Of a stretch of DNA of 64,000 nucleotides, positions 1 to 11,031 are shown in pieces (position 1 is the stretch's first letter; the number at the start of each line of letters is the position of its first letter). Location: NCBI GenBank assembly GCA_031771865.1, contig JASISA010000001.1:1364001-1428000 (forward strand), written 5' to 3'. A model generated the notes under the pieces. It was not told the DNA's origin, searched no databases, and was given only the letters and a program-made list of their open reading frames with translations. The DNA comes from Nothophaeocryptopus gaeumannii (lineage: Eukaryota; Ascomycota; Dothideomycetes; Mycosphaerellales; Mycosphaerellaceae). The position numbers and the translations under genes are program-made.

Positions 1-34
1 GGTTGCCCGACCGAGTCTCTTGCGCACCATCACT

Positions 35-1603
35 CTATGCTGGGTAAGGTCCCGCGGTCTGCGCAGCGTGTGGAGCTGGTGGATAACTGTAGCTCGACCC
101 GTTCGAAGGCGGCGCATAGCTGGAGCCGTTGCTGATTCCAAGACCATTCATGTCACTTCCTGGGTGACCAGACTGCGGTGCGTACGATCCGGATCTGTAC
201 GGCATCCCAGCGTTGTGCATCTGGCCGGTGTGATCTGCAGGCGTGCCCGGATGAGCTGACTGAGGGCTTTTCACCGACGGGTGAGGCGATTGCGACACGG
301 CGCTTTGGGGCGCGCTGCCAACGCCGTAGCTTTGGGTGGGCGATCGAACCGCATATGGCTGAGCGCCAGAATTGCCGTACATGGGTTGAGGCTGGCCATT
401 GGTAGACGGGCTGTTCATCGAACTGCCGTATGATGGTCGGCCACTACCAGTAGGCATTGAACCAAAAGTAGACGAACCGTGCTGCACTGGAGTCTGATAC
501 ATGCCAGAGGGCGCAGATTGCGATCCGCTGCGCTGCATCCCAGGATACGTGGGCGCATACTGATTTCCATATGGCATGCCCTGAGAAGTAGGTTGCTGGC
601 TGTCAGTCTTCACAGGTGGCCCATTCTGTTCGGCGCCTTTGTAGTAGCTTCCATAGTGCTGGGGTCCGTATTGGGGGCCGTACGGAAGAGCGCCTGCAGA
701 CGCGGGCTGTGTTGGCCAAGACGTGCCAGTAACACCACCGTACATTGTGGGTGCAGTAGAAGCTGTCATGCCGTACATGCCAGGGTATTGACGGCCAAAG
801 TATTGGCCTGGAGCCACTCCGTAGCCACCCATTGAGGAGTACATCATCTGTGGGTGTGCGTTCATGTGGCCATCGATAGCGTAATGCTCAGTCTCCTCCA
901 CTGGCGCCCGAAAGTTTTGCTTGAGGTACAGCTCTGGACGAACTGAAATGTTCTGCAATCTTGGGTCGGAAAGTGGACGTGGAAGCAGGTTGTTCTTCAC
1001 ATCGTCAACCTTGTAGTAGCTGACCATGTGGTGCGAGATCCCGTTCACGGAGATGCTCATTGTCTTCTTGACGAGTCCGTCTGGTCTGAAGCCGTAGCTG
1101 TCAACCAAAGATCCAATAAGGGAGCGCTCCAACTCCTTGTCCTGGTCGGTAGATGGGATTTCAGGCTTGACCTCACCGCCCACAGGTTGTGGCTCCGGAG
1201 GTGTCAATGGAGTATTTATTTCGTTCCCCTCATTAGAGTCGGAGTCTCGTCGTGGATAGGGCTCGCCAGGCATGCTCGTGCGCTTCCGCTTCATGGCGCG
1301 CTTCTTCTCGCCAGGTGGAAATGGCTTCTCCAGCTCTCGATAGATGAGAAAGTTGCCAAGAATGCGGCTGGGACTCCAAGCAACACCGTCGGTCCATCTC
1401 TTGATGCCAGATGCGTTTTCTTCATAGATGAAGATGCTGCCGCTCTTGATAAGAGAGCTGCGCTCCCGATCGTGTGGTCGTCGCGGAACGTGATGGAGCT
1501 TCCCGGAAAGACACGCCTCAAAGAGGACCAGTCCGTCCATGCTGTTGTGGACGAAGCCATGGAAAGTAGGGACCAATGGTCCCGCTCCGCCGCCCGTACT
1601 CAT
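35..1603 (-). CDS. WOR1: WOPR-domain (Gti1/Pac2) master transcription factor, WOR1/SGE1/RYP1 type
   Basis: Intronless, 522 aa. Residues about 12-95 form the first half of the WOPR DNA-binding domain, with the hallmark IKRWTDGVAWSPSR and NFLIYREL. Residues about 168-235 form the second half (SYGFRPDGLVKKTMSI, YYKVDDV, RPLSDPRL). A basic stretch at about 100-108 (KKRAMKRKR) is a likely nuclear signal. Residues 240-522 are a low-complexity Q/G/S/P/Y-rich tail. Family members switch morphology, dimorphism or virulence programmes: Candida Wor1 drives white-opaque switching, Histoplasma Ryp1 the yeast phase, and Fusarium Sge1 effector expression. They usually autoregulate. Start chosen at MSTGGGAGPLVPTFHG, which puts the WOPR domain at the N-terminus as in the family. 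The gene is followed upstream by a very long gene-free region. The family is secure; the exact orthologue name is inferred from domain completeness and tail type. Confidence 0.93.
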   Translation of the reverse strand: MSTGGGAGPLVPTFHGFVHNSMDGLVLFEACLSGKLHHVPRRPHDRERSSLIKSGSIFIYEENASGIKRWTDGVAWSPSRILGNFLIYRELEKPFPPGEKKRAMKRKRTSMPGEPYPRRDSDSNEGNEINTPLTPPEPQPVGGEVKPEIPSTDQDKELERSLIGSLVDSYGFRPDGLVKKTMSISVNGISHHMVSYYKVDDVKNNLLPRPLSDPRLQNISVRPELYLKQNFRAPVEETEHYAIDGHMNAHPQMMYSSMGGYGVAPGQYFGRQYPGMYGMTASTAPTMYGGVTGTSWPTQPASAGALPYGPQYGPQHYGSYYKGAEQNGPPVKTDSQQPTSQGMPYGNQYAPTYPGMQRSGSQSAPSGMYQTPVQHGSSTFGSMPTGSGRPSYGSSMNSPSTNGQPQPMYGNSGAQPYAVRSPTQSYGVGSAPQSAVSQSPHPSVKSPQSAHPGTPADHTGQMHNAGMPYRSGSYAPQSGHPGSDMNGLGISNGSSYAPPSNGSSYSYPPAPHAAQTAGPYPA

Positions 1604-2520
1604 GGCGGATTCCGGATCGAATCAGTAGATATTGGGGATTGGCGCGTTGGTAGATCCAGGCCGAGTCGACGGGTTGGACAATGATAAAGCAGATGTCGTC
1701 CAAGAGACACAGCTGAATGCGTCACTTTCAAACGCAAAGTAAGGCGTGCGTGCCGGCAGTCAAGAGATTGAGTGTGCTGGCGCAGTCGATGGAAGATGTC
1801 CGCGTAAGAATATGCGAAGCGGCAGCAGCAGCAGCAATAGAAGGGAGATACGCTGAGGTAATCTGTAAGCGCGTTAGCTCGACAAGTCACCGCTTGTTGG
1901 GGTGTTGTGCAGCAGTGAGTGTCGCGCGCGAATGGGTGCGTGAATGAGGTGGTGGTGGACGTACAGCGCACGCAAAGTGCCTCGGTGATCGACGACGCAG
2001 ATGCTGTATGTCGACGGGCGACACAGACATCTAGCGCAGCGTAGTTGCACAAGCACAGAGGCCGGCGTGTATGTGGTCACTACTGTGAGCAGTTGTGAGG
2101 TAGGTTTGCAGTTGTTTTGTACCTGGCGAATGCCGGAGGTTAACAGTTGCTCAAGGTTGATGGCGCACTGAAGATCAAAAGCTTCAACGTGAAGGACGGA
2201 AGGTTCGCCCTGACGAGTTTAATATTAAAAATCGCGGGTGAAGCAGCAGGCGCGAGGTGGGCGTGGAGAAGTCCAAGTTTGCAAGTGAAGCGGGAGGGGT
2301 GCTGGGAGGTGCTGGCGGATGCTTGGGGCGCCGCGTCTTAGTAGCCGTGGTATTAGATTCAACTGGAGCGCGCACGCACAAGTCAGAGTCAGGTCCTTGG
2401 GCCCAGGCGGGACACTGCGGGCGGGCGTGCGTCAGGTCAACTAATCCCAAGGCCAGACCAGCAAGCAGTTAGTCGCAGCAGCCCAAAGCGAATGGTGCTG
2501 TAGCTTGTATTGTGTATGGT

Positions 2521-2564
2521 GGCAGTGGCAGTGGCAGTGGCAGTAGCAGTAGCAGTAGCAGTAG
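2521..2564. repeat. hexanucleotide microsatellite GGCAGT/AGCAGT
   Basis: Four copies of GGCAGT followed directly by three copies of AGCAGT, about 0.9 kb upstream of the WOR1 start codon. It lies in no supported gene. Confidence 0.9.
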
Positions 2565-3193
2565 ATCTGAATTGTGTTGACGGCGGCGGGCAGGTGGTCG
2601 ATGTTGAAAATCAGCGGTAGTGGCAGCAGCAGCGACGACCGCGTCCTGAAGGCGCACCAGCACCACGACCAGTCAGTCGGTTGATGAGCTCGAATCTGGG
2701 CGCCGTCTAAGCGTCGGCGGGTAGTGATGAAAAGCGGCGGCAGTGGTGTGTGCGTCCAGTGGGCGTGGGAGGATTATGACAGATGTGAGTGGTGAGTCGG
2801 CTGCCAACCTAAGAATCAAGAGGACCAGAGGACTAGAGGAGCAGCAAGAGGATGCCTTTGACGACACTCTCTCCACAGTTAAGCATAAGAGCGACTGAGT
2901 TCACACGTACCGGCTCACGACGATAGAGTTCAATGTGAGCAACGGCTGGGTTGGGATTCGCTTTTCGCTGCCCACAAGCCTTGTCGGCCTCCCGCCGTCA
3001 AGCATCCCAGGCATCCCAGGCCTTACAAGTTACCACACTGCCTTACCAGACTTGCCAGAACCTGGTCTGCTCTCAGGCTTTCGCTCTTCTGCTTCCAGTG
3101 CTTCACCATGTCGCCCGAGTCCCATCATCCCTCCGCAGCACGGACGAGGCAGCGCATGCACGTCAGGCCTGTCCTGTCGCTGCCGCCACTGGC

Positions 3194-3214
3194 CACTGCC
3201 CACTGCCCACTGCC
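3194..3214. repeat. 7-bp minisatellite, three CACTGCC copies
   Basis: Three exact copies of CACTGCC in tandem, with degenerate CTGCC flanks. The unit is the reverse complement of the GGCAGTG unit at 2521-2544, so the two arrays are inverted relative to one another. Confidence 0.85.
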
Positions 3215-6200
3215 CGCTAGTCCTGCCCTGCTATCACTGGGTCCACTGGGAACCGCTGGCCCAAGGGTTCGTTACATCCGGCGCTGCTGGGTCCTGGCCG
3301 CGCTAGAGTCATGAATTATGAGCAGCGCTCTGGCCCCGAACACCAGCGAGGCCGCGCGAGGACTTACCACCCTGCAATGCCCGCCGGCGGCGCGGATCCA
3401 GTCCAATAGCGCGGTGCAGCAAGAAGCTGGAGAAGAGAGGTAGCTGCGTACGTGCACCGGACTAGCGTGACTTTAGGATTGGTGCGCACTGCGTTACGGC
3501 AACGGCACAACGACTTAGGTTACTGCTGCTAGCCCCAAAGGTGGTAGGAGGTCCCGATTATCATGCGGTGCAGGAGGATTATTACATGTATCTCGTAGCG
3601 CGCTACTGCACACCTCGCCACGCATACGATGAGCATTGGCAGGACAATTGCAAGACGAACAATTTCTACGTGCTGTACGGTGCCTCAAGCAAAAAGCCCG
3701 AGCTGGGAACAACAACACCACTCCGAGCGCTAGGTAACATCATCGATGCGCCAATGAAATCTCGCATGTACTGTAGCAGATCCCGCCGTACATCATGCAC
3801 AGCAGTCCATAATAACCACACACCTGTTATTTGCCCTGGCTGTAAAGGACGCACACCCTGCAGATTCGGAAGGGTCGAGCCGTTGGAGAGTCTACGCATC
3901 CCAGTCCCACGGATCTGCGCAGGACGCCGGCTTGAGCTCGGCGCGCCACGACCAATCACACGCGCAGATGAATGTCGCAGAGCGTGCACAGCGTGTGTCT
4001 ACGATGGCAGATGCGGCAGAACAGATGCCTTCATGCTAACTGTTGTCCTGGGAGCTTTGTTGACAGCGGTACCAAAGCAGCATCATCGAAGGCATCGGCA
4101 GCGCGAGTAGTGAATTCATTTGAGCGTGACCATTCAGAGACCTCCGTTCCTCCCGAAGACTGCTGGTCCTGGCATCTCTCAAGTGTCATTCACGGTCAGA
4201 GTCTCTCGCGGGCATTCGCAAAGACCCTGGTCACTTGGTGGTCGGGGTTGTTGTTGTTCTTGTCCGTCGAGGTCCACACGCTGCAGGACAGGATCCCGAG
4301 AGCAGAGTTTGATATGCGCGCTTGTAACCGGCCGGCCGACTGCGCAGTCGATCACTGCTCGTTCACCCGCCTCGAATCTCTTCTGCCCAAGGCCCAAGGC
4401 CTGCCCCGACCCGACTTGGACGGTCGATCAGTGCCGGGGAAAATGTCAAATGGACAAGCCGCCCTTCTTTGCTGCCTCTTCGGCGCCCAGCGTGCTGTCG
4501 TGATTACGTCCGCGGCCAGCGCAGACAGAGCTCCCTCTGACCATGGCAGCCATTCACAGGACAAGCGGCAACTTTCTCCTAGCGCATCTGCCTCCAGTAG
4601 CCGTTGCGGGCAAGCGCACCAGCAGCACCCGGCTACGGGCTGGCAGGCACATACGAGTAGTGGCATCCGGATAGGAAAGGCATAGCCAGGAGCGCGCTAC
4701 AAGGAGCAAGTGCGAGTGCCTCCGGCCGCCTGCGGTCATCATCAGTCTGTTCCCATGTCCTGGTCCAGCCTCCAAGCCACACAGCACGTCTGGTCTAAGC
4801 GTCTCCCCTGTCGAGCGAATTCGGTCATCAGATTGGCTTCACAGTCACTGCGGAATTGGCTCACACTCTGTTCATCGTTGCTTGGGGCCGCGCAAACTCT
4901 ATGGCAGCTGCCGACAGTGGTCTCTGAGAGAAGCTCAAAGCATCAGCGACAACACCTCTTCTGCCAGCGAAGAACACCTCACACAATGTGCCTGTGAAAT
5001 GGATGCTGCAACGACCATCACTGCTCCGTCAGAATCTGCGCAAGCGACTGCACTGCCATGCCGAGAGTCCGCTTGAGATCTACACGATCGCGATGGCAGC
5101 GCGGCTTGTGCCGGCGATCAATTTTCCAGGGCCTCCACACTCTGACCAGGATATCTCCCATGGCTTGCTCCCCCCGGTCCGCTGGGTAGGTCAATGTCAC
5201 TTCACGCCTCGAAGGACGACCGCCGCACGCAAGCCCTCATCAGTTGACCAAAGGTCATGAGTTTCATTTCGCATCTGCGACCGACGCACACTTGCGCATC
5301 GCAAGCCATGAAGATACGCTATTCACGACTTGCTGACAAAACAGGCAGGCATGCGCGGACCATCGGCCAGCTTCGGTGCGAAGCCTGATGGTGGCGATTG
5401 CCCGTTTGGCAGGCCAGTCTGCATCCTTCCGTGCTGACACCTCCTCCCAAGATGCACAACTACTGTATCAGTACTACCGCTGAACAACCCGGCGGCAAAA
5501 ATGTGCTCATGCTGTGCGGCCTGGTCGTTCGTCGAAGGCCATCTAGCAACTAGCTGCATAAGGCGGGGCTGTCACTGCATACCGTATTTGGATTCAGATC
5601 ACCCAAATCGTCCTCGGCCAGATCAACTTGGCTTGCAATTCCGGCTTGTCGTCTCATGCTACGGGCACAGAAGACGGCCAATTGCCAATCTCATTCCGTT
5701 GGGGCCAGATGCGCTGACTCGAGGTGATTGTTGACGTTGTTCAGACTAGCAACGCAGCACAAAATCGCCGACAGGATGTACTCACGGTGTCACTAGCAGC
5801 ATGGTCACACGGGCGAGTCTGAATCATGAGGTCTGACCACAACTTTGCGTGCGAGCAATCATCTTCTGCTGTGAAGACAACTGCATTTGTACGAATTGGT
5901 GCACAAGCGGCTCATCCGGGCCCGCTTGGTGTTTCAGAAGCTATATCGTGTCTCTTATAGCATGCGACCCCCATTCGTCTGAAGAGCTGACCGACTCATG
6001 CTTTTGTGGGAAGTCTACTATTTGATCATCTCAATCATGAAATCCACCGGCGCTTCGGTTCGACTAGGCTCTTGGCCCATTTGGACTGGTAATGTCAAGG
6101 CAGAGTCACCTCTTCTCATTAATGCGCTGCAAGATGATTGATTGTGCATGACCCATTTGGTCACGAACCACCAGGCTTCATGTTTCACGCTCACGAACAT

Positions 6201-9200
6201 GGACAACAGCATTACTCGCTGTGGAGATGAATGACTCTCTGCAAGCGTCTCAACCAGGTTGACGGGTTCAACACCGTGTACTTGATTAACTTCCTAAAGG
6301 CCAACCATTACAGCCGTTCCCGGAAGCGTGTGCGACGAGCCGCCCTTCATACGATTCTACGATTATGGACATCGCCTTGAACGAAGAACGATGCGAGACC
6401 TACATCTTCCAACCATGGCATGTGTTGCTTTGTCGTATGCGCATCGAGACTGAAATGTGCAGCACCGCAATTGACAGGTAAGAAGCCGAGACTGGCAGTA
6501 CACATGATGTGAACAGCACCAGCTTGAGATCTTGGAAGGCGCCACGTCGACGAAGTTTTATTGAGAATCAATTTTCGCGGCCGACAAAGTGCGAACGGCA
6601 CTCTACACACAGCGTTACTACTGCACCGCACACGCGTCGACATTCAATCTATGATGCATTTAAGACGCGGGAACTATTACCTTGCAACAGCAACAATGAT
6701 AGCGATTGCATGTTTGTTGGAGACTGACAATGACATCAAAAACACCAGCAGCGGTGCAGGTAGCGATAATGGCCAAGTTCCGCTCGATGGAAAAGCAAGG
6801 ATGTCCGAGAAATTCTTCAATGAACCATGGGAAGCGGCGCAAGTCAATCCATGTCATTGAGAAGTTGCTCAATCATCTTGCGGCTTGACCAGCCTCAAGT
6901 CGAACAGACCAGACCTTCTTCGTGAGCGAGTCACGTCCATAGAGTTCATTCAATCGAACGCTCATGTCGGATGATGTCCACGCCCACATTATTTAGCAAA
7001 GAGAGAGATGCATCGCGACATGTCTTCATGCCATGTCGATGATATCTGCAACGCACTCGTTGTCGTGGTGTGCAGTGAGTGGGCGGAGAGCGCTAATCGC
7101 GTTGTCTGTGAAGTGAGGCACGTATTCTTGCAGACTGACCGCTTTTCGGTCTGAGTCGTGGGCACAGAAGGACGTCTGCATGTGCAGTTCCCCAGGTCCG
7201 TTTCCCCTTCCCAGGTTCTGGATACTCGAGCTACCCGACAGAATGGTTCACCTAAGTACTGGGATCGCATGGACACTCTTCGGTCATTCCAAGAGTACAG
7301 GTATTCCTTACCTTTGTCTAGTTACGAAATTTGTCTGTCGGCTAACCTATCAATAATAAGTAGAAAGTGCTTGATGATCACGCCGTCGCGGACTTGGTCA
7401 ATTGATGGAGGGGTCGAATTTTGCTAAACGCCGTTTCGCGTCTCTGAAACTCTGCACATCGTTCGCCGACTGTTTGGTAGACTTTCCACCATGTCAAGAA
7501 CAGAGTTACAAAGGACACATGGCGTGCATGAGGTTTAGGCTCCGTATCCGAGCGTACCTGCCGCCCGCCTTGCGAACTCTGTTGTCTCCATCCGCATTGC
7601 CCAATACGGAACGGATGAACTCCATCGCACACTGCGCGTGTTGTCGGCTTGAACCTCGCTCGTGGTCCAGAATATGATATTGCAAGCAATCTCACTGATC
7701 AGACTGCTGGCTTGTGCCGCTCATGCAGTGCGCTGTGTGAGGTACGTATCGATCGCGGCCTTGACAAACAGGAGCTGACGTCCACAAGCGAGGTGAAGAT
7801 CCTCGGTGTGACTTGCAGGGGGGGTGTTGTTCTCAGCACCCACCCATGCAAAGCACCGAGCGGAGCAAGATGGAGGACGTCTCGGCGCAGCGCCCAGTGG
7901 GACTTCAGCGATCCGAACCTCCTCATGCGTGCTCTCATCGGTGAGAAAAACGACCTCGACTGGAATTCCCTCCACACCAGCCTTTGCATCGACTGTCACG
8001 TCTCAGAGCCCGCCGCACCTCTCGTCGGTCTCCGTCAGCGCTGCCTACTGGCTGTATCGCTCGACCGGCAGTTCATCCAGCAAGGAGACAGGTCCCGCGA
8101 ATCCCCAGGTGTGACGATCCCCGACCTTGCCAACAATGGGCGTGGGAGAGATGGAGTCCAAGGTTCACGCCAGCCCAATGCTAGCAGAGACGCTAGCATT
8201 GTGCTGCTGCACGCTTGCCGCTCTGCATGATGCCTATCAATCCAGACAGCAAATGTTCTAGGACGGACACAGATTGGGCATGAAAATGTCACGACAGCAA
8301 TCTGCTGGGAAGCAATATTGCCCTCACATGCTGATTTTCGCTAACGTACAGCCGTCGAACATGGTCCGGATGCCGAGTTGAATCGCTAGCAGGGAGTCTG
8401 GTCTGCTGCAAAACGACGGCTTTTGTACTTCGCGCCCATCCTCACCGCTTCATGCGTGTATTGATGTTCCTGGATACGAACATCATGGGTATGTCCATGA
8501 TGAAGAGGCATGGTGGACTCAAACGAGCATGCATAGTCTGGACTTGGAGCCGTCAATCATCCGTCTTGTGAGCTCGATTTCGTCAGAAGAGCGATAGACT
8601 TACGGCGTCTCAATGATCCTCACTAGATCTCGAGTGAATCTCGCAGTGGCAGTGCTTGATGAGTTGCACATGCGCGGCAAGCTTGGCAAGGTACTTGGAG
8701 CGTCTGCGCGCTTCTTTTCGATATCACACCCAGATAGGCGTCGTGATCGCTGCTGGGTTGTGAACTATGTTCCCGTATGCTTCCGACCACCCCAAGGTCC
8801 TCCTCAATTTGCCAATTGTGCTTCGTCGATCTCACATTCTAGTTATCGGACCGAATGATATTGCAAGAAAAACCAATAGTCCAATTTAAAGCATCAGGAC
8901 AATCTTCTTCGCCAGAGCCGAAGCAAAAATTGCTCACGATATGCTCCCCGTACGACCTGGATGGGCTGCACGGGGCCTGCATGGCCTGAGACTGACAGGC
9001 TGTTCTTCGCTTGGCACTCCCTCAACCTCCGGATGGACTTAGTCTCAGTCTCAGCGGTCATCCTGAAGGTGGCCCCTGCTTGCAGGTGATTGGCCACCGG
9101 AGCGAGGGGGCGCTGAGGGCTGAGACTATACACAACACGCCAAGCTCGACACGGAGTTGCTGTCCAAAGAAAGGGCAGGTCGGCTTTGGACCGGACCAGC

Positions 9201-11031
9201 GCGTTGCAACTTGCATGGCTTTCAAGGGCAAGGGGAGTGACGAGCGACCTGGTTCTGACAAGGTCCACCAATCCGGACTTCTTATCATCTCCAGACTTCA
9301 TCTTGGGAGCTTGCCGGCCTTCACTTGCTCATCCTCAGGCTACAGGAACACCCCTCAGGGACCTACACCAACTCCGAAGTGAAGGCTAATTTCACTTGTA
9401 GGTAGCCCTGTCCTGCTCTGCGGATTATGCGAGCAACAGGAGATACAGGAGAAGATGCAAATGCCGCTCCAGCAGCCTGCCAGAATCTGTTCGTGTTATC
9501 AGACCTGTGCGACCAGCATGCGCTGCATCCTTTCCAAAAGCTTGGAAATTCGAACGCAGAACGACTGCCGTGCCTGCAGCCAAAGGTCTTGAGGAAAGCA
9601 GAGGACATACTCTGCCCTACTCTGGCTTGAGTTTGCAGAGCAGTGACTGTAAGTCTCTACTCTATTTCGACTTCACCTGCACTTGTCTCACGCTGCATAT
9701 ACGGACATCCCCGGTCTTGTTCTGTGCGCTTTTAATAGACAGACTTGTAGTGGAATCTGCCTCAGATTTGACCATTGGTACTGTGCAAGACACTCTCCAG
9801 TCCTCTGGCCTTGGCTTCCTGTAAGTGGTGAGAGCTGGAGATTGAAGAACGCAAACCGCAAATCGTAACTCGTGTACATCACCTGGCGCAGAACCCCCGT
9901 GACACATGAAAGGATTAAATGCTGTGGCCACTGCCCCCTTTGGAAGACGTACATCAACACGAGTCGGCCTCGGGCTCACAGTCAGGTAAGAAGATGTTTA
10001 TAGGCGGTGTCTCGAGACCACCGATCAGGTACGTAAGCGTTCCGTGGAACTACAACAGGGTTGAGTTCCCACGTGTTTTCGAAGCACTGTCGTTGCGTCT
10101 TTCCTTCTGCCTCCAAACCCCGAAATGATGTTAAGCTCTCCTCCAGCAGTAGTCGAGATGACATGCCTTGAAATAACATCGACGCAGCAATGGCAAACCG
10201 CGACCAGGACCCAAGCGGTACGGATTAGATCTACCACGATGACCCCATCTACTTCCCGCCTGAGCTGTCGTCTTTTCACCGCCAGACACGTGAAACAAAT
10301 AAGATCTACTGTGCTCCATAGTCTCTCGGAGCCAACTCCAAGGATTCGGCGCCGACTTCCCAAAACAGGTGTCATTGGCGACGGAGCACCGCCGATAGGG
10401 TCTTGCCACGCGGAGCAGGAGCAGACAACATGAGCAAGGACCGTCAGCCGTCGATCAGACGTCCCGCCCAAGCGGTGGAAGTGTTCTATTAGGAGCGCAT
10501 CGTTCGGCAAATGGTCATGACTTGTATATGTTCCTACGATTTCATCCATGAGGATTGTAACGCGGAGCGAAGAGTAGGACGAAGACAGAAGTCAAAGTGT
10601 GCAAAGCGCTAACTATTGTAGCAAGCTCATCCGGTAGATACTTATGCTCATCCTCTTCTTCAAATCTGGAAGAATGGGGCGCTGTATCCATTCGCGGCAT
10701 CTATCGTATGTGGATCGCATCTGCAAGATCTCGATGGTATCGTCGCCTTCTTCCCCCTCATTCCTGACGCTTGTCGTGTACCCAAGCATTGAGCCAAGTT
10801 GCCGATTGACAAGCTGATTATTTGGGGCTGTAACGACCGAATCCACCACCCAAACAGTCATGATGTGACGCTGACCAGCGCTTGGGTATGGAGCAGGCAG
10901 AGCGAAGTGATACGAATCCGGCTCGAGATTACATTCGTATGTACGAATTCGACGGAGGCATCGTGAACACAGACCAGTAGCGACCGAGCCGTTGCATCAT
11001 GCGTCATCCCAGCGCATGTGACATTGAAGGA

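Larger units (their letters stand above)
1604..11031. promoter_or_regulatory. 9.4-kb gene-poor region upstream of WOR1
   Basis: No recognisable protein family was found on either strand. The open frames here (up to about 237 codons, for example at 3972-4685 and 7649-8230) overlap each other in several frames, are rich in C, R, W and H, and show no domain or plausible splice structure. The first 1.5 kb upstream of WOR1 carries several short tandem repeats (listed separately). The region lies between the WOR1 start and the 3' end of CBC1, so the likely content is the WOR1 promoter and 5' leader, possibly with noncoding RNA. That content is inferred, not seen. Long upstream regions are known for Candida WOR1. 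Confidence 0.55.

Noticed and set aside
3972..4685. 237-codon open frame in the WOR1 upstream region
   Set aside because: Overlaps several other frames, and its C/W/R/H-rich composition and lack of any motif look like chance in GC-balanced DNA.
7649..8230. 193-codon open frame with overlapping antisense frames
   Set aside because: No domain, and equally long frames on the opposite strand. Neither reads as protein.
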